From Phaeospirillum sp. (GTDB taxonomy: Bacteria > Pseudomonadota > Alphaproteobacteria > Rhodospirillales > Magnetospirillaceae), in assembly GCA_030824585.1 (NCBI GenBank), contig JAVBXM010000256.1, positions 1 through 34,525 of the forward strand: 34,525 bases of DNA, in the 5' to 3' direction. The translations under genes and the position numbers were made by a program. The notes beneath the pieces are model-generated. The model searched no databases. It was not told the origin of the DNA and saw only the letters and a program-made list of their open reading frames with translations. This document shows positions 1-7,114 of the stretch, piece by piece. Every line of letters begins with the position of its first letter. The stretch's first letter is position 1.

Positions 1-286
1 GGCAAGGGGGCGTGGGTCGATGCTATGGGGCGGCATTCCGATCGCTCCGGCCGGTCATCCCGGTGCGGATTCATCTGCCGAAGCCAAGGCGCGGTCAACG
101 CAAGGATGGCGGCGCGGCGCGAAATTCACGCGCCTGTCATATCCCCCAACCTTATTTTTGGCGTAAACGAATTTTAAACGAAAGGCATAAGAAATTACAC
201 GGATGATGTTGAATTGTTATTACTCTATTGATATCAATTCGTATCAAAGGATTGATGCGGCTACATCGTTAGGGTGGTGAAGGCGA
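1..286. other. Gene-free leader upstream of the PAS/chemoreceptor pair
   Basis: I see no convincing gene here. The first 120 bases are GC-rich; from about 130 to 260 the sequence turns strongly AT-rich, as expected of a promoter region. It holds a perfect 12-bp palindrome, ATTGATATCAAT (227-238), followed by a further ATCAA (243-247) and TTGAT (252-256). A loose sigma70-like pair, TTGAAT (209-214) and TATCAA (232-237) with 17 bp between, overlaps the palindrome. A 64-codon reading frame at 12-206 has no ribosome site or recognisable product and I do not call it. Confidence 0.5.
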
Positions 287-811
287 ATGAGCACGAAGAC
301 CATTCAACCCTCGGGAAAAGAGCGGACCTTCGACCAGGATGAGATCATCGTCAGCAAGACCGACACCAAGGGGCGCCTCACCTATGTGAACGACGTGTTC
401 CTGTCGGTGTCGGGTTTCGCCGAGGCCGAGCTGATCGGCCAGCCGCACAGCCTGATCCGCCATCCCGACATGCCGCGCTGCGTCTTCAAGCTGCTGTGGG
501 ACACCATCGCGTCGGGCAAGGAATTGTTCGCCTATGTGCTCAACCTGGCCAAGACCGGCGACCATTACTGGGTCCTGGCCCACGTCACTCCGGATTTCGG
601 CCCCGACGGGCAGATCGTCGGCTATCACTCCAACCGCCGCGTGCCGAGCCGCGAGGCGCTGGCCAAGATCCAGCCCCTGTACCAGAGCCTGCTGAAGATC
701 GAGGCCGCGAGCCCCGACCGCAAGCAGGGCATGGAGGCGGCATTCGCCGCCCTGGTCGACCAGTTGAAGCGCGAAGGAAAGCCCTATGCAGAATTTGTCC
801 TCGGTCTCTAA
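287..811 (+). CDS. Soluble Aer-like FAD-PAS sensor protein (CetB-like half of a split energy-taxis receptor)
   Basis: This 174-aa protein is essentially one PAS domain (about residues 15-125) plus a short C-terminal helical tail, with no membrane segment. The PAS domain reads like the N-terminal domain of the aerotaxis receptor Aer: YVNDVF, IGQPHSLIRHPDMPR, a Phe in RCVFKLLW, LNLAKTGDHYWV and VGYHSNRR. Residues equivalent to E. coli Aer Asn34, Arg57, His58, Asp60, Phe66 and Asn85, tied to FAD binding, are all present; Aer Trp79 is Phe here. The start ATG follows GGTGAAGG. The last 26 bases overlap the start of a chemoreceptor gene lacking its own sensor domain, so the two products probably act together as in Campylobacter CetB/CetA, reporting redox state or electron-transport flux. 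FAD binding and partnership are inference. Confidence 0.85.
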   Translation: MSTKTIQPSGKERTFDQDEIIVSKTDTKGRLTYVNDVFLSVSGFAEAELIGQPHSLIRHPDMPRCVFKLLWDTIASGKELFAYVLNLAKTGDHYWVLAHVTPDFGPDGQIVGYHSNRRVPSREALAKIQPLYQSLLKIEAASPDRKQGMEAAFAALVDQLKREGKPYAEFVLGL

Positions 812-2084
812 GGCCCTGCGGGCGGCCAAGATCGCCTTTGGGGTCGCCCTCGCCCTGGCCGTCGTCGCCCTGGTCCTGCAGAACTGGATAGCCGCCGCCA
901 TCGCGCTGGCCATCGCCGTGCCGGCCTGGATGCCCATCGGCTACCTCAACCGCTCCAACACCAGTATCGAGAAGGCGGTGGCGGTCTGTCAGGCCGCCGC
1001 TTCGGGCAATCTCGGCGTCCGCATCATGGATATCCGCGGCGGCGGCAACCTGGCGGTGATGCTGCGCGCCATCAACCGGCTGCTGGACCTGACCGAGGCC
1101 TATTGCCGCGAGTCCCAGGCGGCCATGGAGCACGCCAACCAGCGCCAGTACTTCCGCAAGATCATCCCCACCGGCCTTCGGGGCGACTTCGCCCGCTATG
1201 CCGGCGTCATCAACGCCTCGCTGGACCTGATGAAAAGCCGCGACGCCGAGGCCCTGGCCTTCGCCGAGCAGAACGTGCGCATCCTGGTGCAGGAGGTGTC
1301 GTCGGCCTCGACCCAGCTGCGTCAGAGTTCGGACCGGCTGATGAGCAACGCCACCCAGACCGTGCACCAGGCCATGACTTCCGCCGCCGCCGCCGAGGAG
1401 GCTTCGGTCAACGTCCAGTCGGTGGCCGGTGCCGCCGAGGAACTGGCCGCCTCGTTCGGCGAGATCAACATGCAGACCACCCGGGCCACCGCCATCTCGT
1501 CCGAGGCCATGGTGACCGCCCAGCGCACCGACCAGACGGTGCAGGACCTGGGCCATGCCGCCGCCCAGATCGGCTCGGTGCTGTCGCTGATCCAAGATAT
1601 CGCGTCGCAGACCAACCTGCTGGCGCTCAACGCCACCATCGAGGCGGCGCGGGCGGGAGAAGCCGGCAAGGGCTTCGCCGTGGTCGCCAACGAGGTGAAG
1701 ACCCTGGCCAACCAGACGGCGCGGGCCACCGAGGAAATCTCGTCCCACGTCAGCCAGATCCAGCTGGCCTCGGAGGGCGCCGCCGCCGCCATCCGCGAAA
1801 TCGCCCTGATCGTCGGCTCCATCCAGGAGACCTCGACCGCCGTGGCCGGCGCGGTGGAGGAGCAGAACGCGGTGACCATGGAGATCTCGCGCAACGTCCA
1901 GGAGGCCGCCACCGGCACCGCCTCGGTGTCGGAAGCGGTGGCCTACGTGAAGGACACCGCCGAGACCACCGACCAGGAGGCTCGCGACATCTCGGCCGCC
2001 GCCGCCAGCCTGGCCCAGCGCGCCGACGACCTGGAATCCCAGGTCAACGGTTTCATCGCCAGGATCAAGGGCCAGGCCGCCTGA
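786..2084 (+). CDS. Methyl-accepting chemotaxis protein without periplasmic sensor (CetA-like)
   Basis: A 432-aa transmembrane chemoreceptor. Two hydrophobic helices (about residues 16-31 and 35-54) are separated by only a few residues, so there is no periplasmic ligand domain; this is the hairpin anchor seen in Aer and CetA. A HAMP-like linker follows (about 55-110), then a segment with YFRKIIPTGLRGDFARYAG often seen in PAS-linked receptors, and a long cytoplasmic coiled coil. The kinase-control tip is canonical: QTNLLALNATIEAARAGE then GKGFAVVANEVKTLA (about residues 270-310). The ATG at 786 lies inside the upstream PAS gene in another frame, with GAAGGA just before it, so translation is likely coupled. 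It should signal to CheA/CheW; its input most likely comes from the PAS partner. Confidence 0.92.
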   Translation: MQNLSSVSKALRAAKIAFGVALALAVVALVLQNWIAAAIALAIAVPAWMPIGYLNRSNTSIEKAVAVCQAAASGNLGVRIMDIRGGGNLAVMLRAINRLLDLTEAYCRESQAAMEHANQRQYFRKIIPTGLRGDFARYAGVINASLDLMKSRDAEALAFAEQNVRILVQEVSSASTQLRQSSDRLMSNATQTVHQAMTSAAAAEEASVNVQSVAGAAEELAASFGEINMQTTRATAISSEAMVTAQRTDQTVQDLGHAAAQIGSVLSLIQDIASQTNLLALNATIEAARAGEAGKGFAVVANEVKTLANQTARATEEISSHVSQIQLASEGAAAAIREIALIVGSIQETSTAVAGAVEEQNAVTMEISRNVQEAATGTASVSEAVAYVKDTAETTDQEARDISAAAASLAQRADDLESQVNGFIARIKGQAA

Positions 2085-2142
2085 TTGTTTCCCCGGTGCG
2101 GGCTTCCCATGTGTGGGGAAGCCGCATCCGGGAGATTCCCCC

Positions 2143-2382
2143 ATGACCGAGCCCGTCATCGCCCAGAAGGCGCCCTATCCCGTCGAGGTCGAGGCGGGCA
2201 AGACCTATTACTGGTGCGCCTGCGGCCGTTCCAAGGCTCAGCCGTTCTGCGACGGCAGCCACAAGGGGACCGGCCTCACCCCCGTGGCCCACACCCCCGG
2301 CAAGGCCGGAACCCTTTATTTCTGCGGTTGCAAGGCCAGCCGGAAGGCGCCGCTGTGCGACGGGACCCACAAGACGCTGTGA
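2143..2382 (+). CDS. Dual CDGSH iron-sulfur protein (mitoNEET/CISD3-like)
   Basis: A 79-aa protein with two CDGSH-type [2Fe-2S] motifs in tandem: CACGRSKAQPFCDGSH (about residues 24-39) and CGCKASRKAPLCDGTH (about 62-77). Each has the C-x-C-x2-S-x3-P-x-C-D-G-S/T-H spacing that binds a 2Fe-2S cluster through three Cys and one His. Two motifs in one small soluble chain is the type seen in human CISD3/Miner2 and many bacterial members. The role of bacterial CDGSH proteins (electron transfer, cluster transfer or redox sensing) is not settled. The start is the ATG after GGGAG; an in-frame ATG ten codons upstream (2113) falls inside a hairpin and has no ribosome site. Confidence 0.93.
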   Translation: MTEPVIAQKAPYPVEVEAGKTYYWCACGRSKAQPFCDGSHKGTGLTPVAHTPGKAGTLYFCGCKASRKAPLCDGTHKTL

Positions 2383-2440
2383 TCGCTTGCCCGCGCTTCG
2401 CCATCGGGGTAAACCGGGAGACGGCAAACGCGGGGTTTTC

Positions 2441-3433
2441 ATGAAAAGAATCGGTGTGATCGGCGGAGGGGCCTGGGGTACGGCATTGGCGCTGACCGCC
2501 CGCCGGGCCGGCCGCGACGTGATGCTGTGGGCTCGCGAGCCCCAGGTGGTGGAGGCGGTCAACACCCGCCACGCCAATCCCGATTTCCTGCCGGGCGTCG
2601 ACCTCGACCCCGGCCTGCGCGCCACCGGCGATCTGGCCGAGGTGGCCGATGCCGACGCCGTGCTGCTGGTGTCGCCGGCCCAGCATTTGCGCGCCGCCTG
2701 CCACGCCCTGGCACCCCACTGGCGTGCCGGCGTGCCGGCCGTCATCTGCGCCAAGGGCATCGAGCTGTCCACCTGTGCCCTGATGCAGGATGCCGTCGCC
2801 GCCGAATTGCCCCGGGCGCCCATCGCCGTGCTGTCGGGCCCCACCTTCGCCATCGAGGTGGCCAAGGGTCTGCCCACCGCCATCACGCTGGCCTGCGCCG
2901 AGCCCGAGCTGGGGCGCAAGCTGGTCGAGGCGCTGGGCACCGCCACCTTCCGTCCCTATCTGTCCGACGATCTGGTCGGCGCCCAGATCGGTGGCGCGGT
3001 CAAGAACGTGCTGGCCATCGCCTGTGGCATCGTCGAGGGGCGCGGTTTGGGCGACAACGCCCGCGCCGCCCTGATCACCCGGGGACTGGCCGAGCTGACC
3101 CGCCTCGCCATGGCCAAGGGCGGCCGGCCCGAGACCCTGATGGGCCTGTCGGGCCTGGGCGACCTGATCCTCACCGCGTCCTCCACCCAGTCGCGCAACT
3201 ACTCGCTGGGCTTCGCGCTGGGCGAGGGGCGCGCCCTGGCCGATATCCTGGGCGAGCGCCATTCGGTGACCGAGGGCGTCTACAGCGCCGGCGCCGTGGT
3301 CGACATGGCCGGGCGCATCGGGGTGGAGATGCCCATCTCGGCGGCGGTGGACGCGGTGATCAACCGCGGCCAGGGCCTGGACGACGCCATCCGCGCCTTG
3401 CTGTCGCGTCCGTTCCGCAACGAAGGATTATAG
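2441..3433 (+). CDS. gpsA: Glycerol-3-phosphate dehydrogenase [NAD(P)+]
   Basis: Makes sn-glycerol 3-phosphate from dihydroxyacetone phosphate for phospholipid synthesis; cytoplasmic, 330 aa, the usual length. Visible signatures are the N-terminal Rossmann loop [12 protein letters not shown] (residues 4-15), [25 protein letters not shown], and the family block [18 protein letters not shown] with [16 protein letters not shown], whose Lys is the catalytic residue of the family. [11 protein letters not shown] and VTEGVYSA complete the C-terminal domain. I chose the ATG at 2441 because the Rossmann fold begins four residues later; the frame is open upstream from a TTG at 2387 but those codons look non-coding. 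It runs into the next gene with only 2 bases between stop and start. Confidence 0.97.
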   Translation: MKRIGVIGGGAWGTALALTARRAGRDVMLWAREPQVVEAVNTRHANPDFLPGVDLDPGLRATGDLAEVADADAVLLVSPAQHLRAACHALAPHWRAGVPAVICAKGIELSTCALMQDAVAAELPRAPIAVLSGPTFAIEVAKGLPTAITLACAEPELGRKLVEALGTATFRPYLSDDLVGAQIGGAVKNVLAIACGIVEGRGLGDNARAALITRGLAELTRLAMAKGGRPETLMGLSGLGDLILTASSTQSRNYSLGFALGEGRALADILGERHSVTEGVYSAGAVVDMAGRIGVEMPISAAVDAVINRGQGLDDAIRALLSRPFRNEGL

Positions 3434-3435
3434 CC

Positions 3436-3930
3436 ATGCGCCAGTTTGCCTTCGTCCTTTGCGCCCTCGGCGCCTTGTCGGCCTGCGCCGAGAATCCCAC
3501 CGAGGGGGCGTTGTGGGGGACCGGAGCCGGGGCCGTGATCGGCGGCGGCATCGGACGGGCGGCAGCCATCGGCGCTCCCCATCTGGCCAGCACCTTCACG
3601 CCGGTCGGCGCCGTGGCCGGCGCGGCGGCGGGCTACATGATCGGCGGCTATTTCGATCCCCATCCCAACCGCCTGTGGTCGGCGGCGACCATCGAGGCGG
3701 CCGAATCCGGCAAGGAGGTCCGCTGGGCGGCGCGCGGCCTGGAAGGCGCGGTCACCCCGGTGGGAAAGGACTGGACCGACGGCGGCGGACGCTGGTGCCG
3801 GCGTCTGACCCAGATGGCGCAGCGGCCGGGCGAGGCGGCAAGCGTCTATTCCCGCGAGGTCGTCGCCTGCCGGCTGCAGGAAGCCACCTGGGAGGTGGTC
3901 GCTCCTGCCGAGGACGATCCCAGGAACTGA
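3436..3930 (+). CDS. Glycine-rich putative outer-membrane lipoprotein
   Basis: A 164-aa hypothetical protein with a bacterial lipoprotein signal: hydrophobic stretch [10 protein letters not shown] then lipobox L-S-A-C with the lipidated Cys at residue 17 and Ala at +2, which favours outer-membrane sorting. Residues 25-65 are a glycine/alanine zipper ([19 protein letters not shown] and [16 protein letters not shown]) like that of SlyB/Rick_17kDa_Anti-type envelope lipoproteins. The C-terminal part (about 70-164) holds RWCRRLTQ and [12 protein letters not shown], possibly a small globular domain with two Cys. AAGGA sits 9 bases before the ATG, inside the gpsA stop region. I do not know its function; membrane-associated structural or stress lipoprotein is the best guess. 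Confidence 0.75.
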   Translation: MRQFAFVLCALGALSACAENPTEGALWGTGAGAVIGGGIGRAAAIGAPHLASTFTPVGAVAGAAAGYMIGGYFDPHPNRLWSAATIEAAESGKEVRWAARGLEGAVTPVGKDWTDGGGRWCRRLTQMAQRPGEAASVYSREVVACRLQEATWEVVAPAEDDPRN

Positions 3931-3956
3931 AAAATCGTTCGGGCTCAGAGACTTGC

Positions 3957-3985
3957 TTGACGCCGACAGGGGCGTTGGGCATGCT
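3957..3985 (+). promoter_or_regulatory. Predicted sigma70 promoter of the ihfB operon
   Basis: CTTGACG gives a good -35 (TTGACG, 3957-3962); 17 bases on is CATGCT (3980-3985), a weak -10. It lies in the 92-base gap before ihfB, the only sizeable gap in this run of genes. Confidence 0.4.
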
Positions 3986-4022
3986 GGCTCCAACCTGGAA
4001 CACAACCAAGGACTTGAAATCC

Positions 4023-4313
4023 ATGACCAAGTCGGAGCTGATCGCCCGCCTGGCCGAGGCCAATCCCCATCTCTATCAGCGGGATGTGGAGCGGATCGTC
4101 ACCACCATCTTCGACGAGATCGCCTCGGCGCTGGCCCGGGGCGACCGGGTGGAGCTGCGTGGCTTCGGCGCCTTTTCGGTGAAGAAGCGTGACCCGCGGA
4201 CGGGCCGCAACCCCCGTACCGGCGAGACCGTCTCGGTGGAGGGCAAGGCGGTTCCCTTCTTCAAGACCGGCAAGCAACTGCGCGAGAAGCTCAACGTCGG
4301 CGGCGGTTCGTGA
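4023..4313 (+). CDS. ihfB: Integration host factor beta subunit
   Basis: A 96-aa HU/IHF-fold DNA-bending protein. It starts [12 protein letters not shown] and carries [34 protein letters not shown] in pieces typical of the family, then the DNA-contacting arm [20 protein letters not shown] with the intercalating Pro, and [15 protein letters not shown]. The wording is closer to IHF-beta than to HU or IHF-alpha. It would pair with IhfA, encoded elsewhere, in nucleoid structure, transcription and recombination. AAGGA lies 10 bases before the ATG. The stop TGA is overlapped by the GTG start of lapA (GTGA), and ihfB followed by a LapA-domain gene is a common arrangement in proteobacteria. Confidence 0.95.
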   Translation: MTKSELIARLAEANPHLYQRDVERIVTTIFDEIASALARGDRVELRGFGAFSVKKRDPRTGRNPRTGETVSVEGKAVPFFKTGKQLREKLNVGGGS

Positions 4314-4579
4314 GACTCCTCGCCTGGATAATCGGCCTGCCCATGGCCGTATTGGTGACGGTGTTCGCCGTCGCCAACCGGGCGGAGATTCATTTCGACC
4401 TGTGGCCCCTGCCGTTCGGTGTCGAACTGCCCGCCTATCTGGCGGTGCTGGTGCCGCTGGCCCTGGGGCTGGCCGCCGGCTTCCTGCTGGGCTGGGCCTC
4501 GGGCCTCAGGGCCAGGCTGCGCGCCGGTTCATTGCGGCGCCGGTTGGACGCCGTCGAGAAGACCCAGTCTCAAGCTTGA
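4310..4579 (+). CDS. lapA: LapA-domain inner-membrane protein
   Basis: An 89-aa membrane protein starting at GTG, overlapping the ihfB stop by 4 bases and so probably translated by coupling. Helix 1 (about residues 3-21) and helix 2 (about 42-66) flank a short periplasmic turn containing [14 protein letters not shown], a signature of the LapA/DUF1049 family. A basic cytoplasmic tail follows ([18 protein letters not shown]). In E. coli LapA works with LapB in control of lipopolysaccharide synthesis; no lapB is present here, since pyrF follows directly. Confidence 0.85.
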   Translation: MRLLAWIIGLPMAVLVTVFAVANRAEIHFDLWPLPFGVELPAYLAVLVPLALGLAAGFLLGWASGLRARLRAGSLRRRLDAVEKTQSQA

Positions 4580-4591
4580 GGGTGATTGTCC

Positions 4592-5299
4592 GTGACCAAT
4601 CCCGTTTATGTCGCCATCGATACCACCGAGGCCGCCCGCGCCATTGCCCTTGCCGAGCGCCTGAAGGGGCAGGTCGGCGGCTTCAAGCTGGGCCTGGAAT
4701 ACTTCACCGCCAACGGCCCCGCCGGCATGGAGGCGGTGTCCGGCCTGGGCATGCCGCTGTTCGTCGACCTCAAGCTGCACGACATTCCCAACACCGTGGC
4801 CGCCGCCATGAAGGGCGTGGTGCGCCTGGGTGCCGCCATCACCACCATCCATGCCTCGGGCGGTTCGGCCATGATCCGCGCCTCGGTGGATGCCGCCAAT
4901 GACGAGGCCGCCAGGCTGGGTATCGCTCCGCCGGCCGTGGTGGCGGTGACCGTGCTGACCAGCCTGGACCAGGCGGGGGCCGAGCAGGTGGGCTTCGACC
5001 GCCCGGTGCTGGACCAGGTCAAGCGTCTCGCCGCCCTGGCGCAGGAAAGCGGTGCCGCCGGCATCGTCTGTTCGCCGCTCGAGGTCGAGGCGGTGCGCGC
5101 CCTGTGCGGACCCGATTTCAAGCTGGTCATTCCCGGCATCCGTCCCGCCTGGAGCGAGGCGGGCGACCAGAAGCGCTTCCTTACCCCCGCCGAGGCCCGC
5201 GCCAAGGGCGCCGACGTGCTGGTGATCGGGCGGCCCATCACCGCCGCCGCCGACCCGGCCGAGGCCGCCGGCCGGATCAAGGCCGAACTGGGGCTCTAG
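4592..5299 (+). CDS. pyrF: Orotidine 5'-phosphate decarboxylase
   Basis: Catalyses the last step of UMP synthesis, OMP to UMP plus CO2; cytoplasmic dimer, about 235 aa, standard for the group I bacterial enzyme. The active-site motif FVDLKLHDIPNTV supplies the Asp-Lys-Asp charge network; VYVAIDTT opens the TIM barrel and FKLVIPGIRP and LVIGRPITAAADP close it with the phosphate-binding loops. I prefer the GTG at 4592, which has GAGGGTG about 10 bases upstream; an in-frame TTG at 4586 is the alternative. It sits 12 bases after lapA and 4 bases before trpF, consistent with one transcript. Confidence 0.96.
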   Translation: MTNPVYVAIDTTEAARAIALAERLKGQVGGFKLGLEYFTANGPAGMEAVSGLGMPLFVDLKLHDIPNTVAAAMKGVVRLGAAITTIHASGGSAMIRASVDAANDEAARLGIAPPAVVAVTVLTSLDQAGAEQVGFDRPVLDQVKRLAALAQESGAAGIVCSPLEVEAVRALCGPDFKLVIPGIRPAWSEAGDQKRFLTPAEARAKGADVLVIGRPITAAADPAEAAGRIKAELGL

Positions 5300-5303
5300 C
5301 GCC

Positions 5304-5945
5304 ATGCCGGTCGAGGTCAAGATCTGCGGCATCACCGATGAAGACGCCATGGACGCCGCCATCGAGGCGGGGGCCGATTACGTCGGGCTGGTGTTCTTCC
5401 CCCCCTCGCCGCGCAACGTCACGCCGGACCGCGCCGCCGAACTGGTGGAATTCGCGCCCGGCGACGTGACCAAGGTTGGCCTGTTCGTCGATCCCGACGA
5501 TTCCACCCTGGACGCGGTGTTGACCCGGGTGCGGCTCGACCTGCTGCAACTGCACGGCCACGAGACGCCCGAGCGGGTCGAGGCCATCCGCCTGGAATAC
5601 GGCCTGCCGGTGATGAAGGTGCTGTCGGTGTCGGACGCGGCCGACCTGGATGCCGCCGAGCCCTATCTGGCGGTGGCCGACCGTCTGCTGTTCGACGCCA
5701 AGCCGCCCAAGGGCGCCGTTCTGCCCGGCGGCAACGCGACGAGCTTCGACTGGTCGATCCTGACGGGCCGCAAATGGGGCCTGCCGTGGATGCTGGCCGG
5801 CGGCCTGACTCCCGCCAACGTGGCCGCGGCGGTGCGCATCAGCGGCGCGTCCTGCGTCGACGTCTCGTCGGGGGTGGAAAGCGCCCCCGGCGTCAAGGAC
5901 GCGGAGAAAATCCGCGCCTTCATCGCGGCGGCGCGGGGCGGCTGA
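5304..5945 (+). CDS. trpF: Phosphoribosylanthranilate isomerase
   Basis: Third enzymatic step of tryptophan synthesis from chorismate, an Amadori rearrangement of N-(5-phosphoribosyl)anthranilate to CdRP. The 213-aa single-domain TIM barrel starts VEVKICGIT with the catalytic Cys8; the catalytic acid is Asp131 in LLFDAKPP. Further family marks are YVGLVFFPPSPRNV, KVGLFVD, LLQLHGHE, MLAGGLTPANV and CVDVSSGVES. In many alphaproteobacteria trpF is followed by trpB and trpA; here the next gene is on the other strand, so trp genes are split. Confidence 0.97.
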   Translation: MPVEVKICGITDEDAMDAAIEAGADYVGLVFFPPSPRNVTPDRAAELVEFAPGDVTKVGLFVDPDDSTLDAVLTRVRLDLLQLHGHETPERVEAIRLEYGLPVMKVLSVSDAADLDAAEPYLAVADRLLFDAKPPKGAVLPGGNATSFDWSILTGRKWGLPWMLAGGLTPANVAAAVRISGASCVDVSSGVESAPGVKDAEKIRAFIAAARGG

Positions 5946-5958
5946 CGCGGCCTGGAGC

Positions 5959-5975
5959 GCGGGCATCCTGCCCGC
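5959..5975. repeat. Small GC hairpin GCGGGCAT-N3-GCCCGC, copy 1
   Basis: A 6-bp stem GCGGGC/GCCCGC around ATCCT, 13 bases after the trpF stop. The same module, differing only in the three middle bases, lies after the pirin gene at 10601-10617. It may be a weak terminator for trpF or a dispersed palindromic repeat; no U-run follows. Confidence 0.5.
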
Positions 5976-5996
5976 ACCGGCCCCTCGGCGGCGCGC

Positions 5997-7070
5997 TCAC
6001 GCCTCTTCCAGTTCCTCCACCCGGTCGGTGCTGACCACCCGGTTGCGGCCCTGCCGCTTGGCGCGGTAGAGGGCCGCGTCGGCGGCGGCGACCAGATCGC
6101 TGGTCGTGTATTCGTCCATCGGCACCAGCGAGGCGGCGCCGATGGACAGGGTGACGCAGTCGGCGGTCTGGCTGGCCCCATGGGGGAGGTTCAGGGTGTG
6201 CACGGCGTCGCGGATGCGCTCGGCCACGTGCAGCGCCCCTTCCAGATCGGTGTTGGGCATGATCACCGCGAATTCCTCGCCGCCATAGCGGGCCGCCAGG
6301 TCCGAGGGGCGGAACACCTGTTCGTCCAGGGCGGCGGCCACCGCCTTCAGGCAACTGTCGCCCTTCTGGTGGCCGTAGGTGTCGTTGTAGAGCTTGAAGT
6401 GGTCCACATCGACCAGCAGGATGGACATGGGGGTGCCTTCGCGCTGGTTGTGCAGCCATTCGGCCTCCAGCTTCTCGTCGAAGGAACGGCGGTTGGCCAG
6501 CCCGGTCAGCCCGTCCTTGACCGCCAGACTCTGCAGCGCCATCTGGGCCAGTTTCTGCTCGGTCTGGTCGCGCAGCGTCTCCACCACCGCCAGCAGGTTG
6601 CCCTCCTCGTCGTAGATGGGGCCGGCATCGACCGCCAGATACAGGCGTTTCTTCACCTGGGGCATCACGCACCAGTTTTCGGCCCGCAGGCCTTGGGTGC
6701 AATCGCTGGGCTCGGTATGGGTGACGTAGAGCTCGTCCATGGAATCCGTGCGGTCCAGGACCAGCAGGTCGGCCAGGCAGTAGCGCTCCTGGTCATAGAA
6801 GGCGCGCCAGTGGTCGGAGGTGCCGATCACTTCGTGGGCGGGAACGCCGGTCAGGCGTTCGCAGGCCCTGTTCCAGATGATCACCCGGCGTTCGGCGTTG
6901 AGCACGAAAGTGGGCACGACAAGATGCTGCATCAGGCGCACGGCGAAGACGTGCGCGGATTCCGTATGACGTGAGGTGGGCACCGCTTCCCCCATGTGAC
7001 GTTCACGGCCGGCCGTTTCTATGACGGTCCTGGCGACTCCCTTGGACCCAATCATGCATGGAAGCGGCAT
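5997..7070 (-). CDS. PAS-GGEEF diguanylate cyclase
   Basis: A 357-aa signalling enzyme predicted to make cyclic di-GMP from two GTP. Residues about 45-170 form a PAS-type sensor (VPTFVLNAERRVIIWNRACE, then VIGTSDHW and a PAC-like VVETLRDQTEQ). The GGEEF domain (about 185-345) starts DGLTGLANRRSFDEKL, has DVDHFKLYNDTYGHQKGD and an intact active site ARYGGEEF (263-267). RxxD at residues 254-257, at the usual distance before GGEEF, is the inhibitory site for product feedback. No transmembrane segment is visible, so it is cytosolic. The start is uncertain: in-frame ATGs also occur at 7055 and 6995, and none has a strong ribosome site. Its ligand is unknown. Confidence 0.93.
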   Translation of the reverse strand: MPLPCMIGSKGVARTVIETAGRERHMGEAVPTSRHTESAHVFAVRLMQHLVVPTFVLNAERRVIIWNRACERLTGVPAHEVIGTSDHWRAFYDQERYCLADLLVLDRTDSMDELYVTHTEPSDCTQGLRAENWCVMPQVKKRLYLAVDAGPIYDEEGNLLAVVETLRDQTEQKLAQMALQSLAVKDGLTGLANRRSFDEKLEAEWLHNQREGTPMSILLVDVDHFKLYNDTYGHQKGDSCLKAVAAALDEQVFRPSDLAARYGGEEFAVIMPNTDLEGALHVAERIRDAVHTLNLPHGASQTADCVTLSIGAASLVPMDEYTTSDLVAAADAALYRAKRQGRNRVVSTDRVEELEEA

Positions 7071-7114
7071 CTGATTCCACCGCTTCCGTCACCGCCATAT
7101 CAATCGGGGCGATT

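Noticed and set aside
12-206. 64-codon open frame at the left edge
   Set aside because: No ribosome site, Arg-rich composition, and it runs into the AT-rich promoter region; no recognisable product.
2101-2123. Hairpin GGCTTCCC/GGGAAGCC between the chemoreceptor and CDGSH genes as a terminator
   Set aside because: The stem is only 8 bp, has no U-run and ends a few bases before the CDGSH ribosome site; it may be a weak attenuator but I would not call a terminator.
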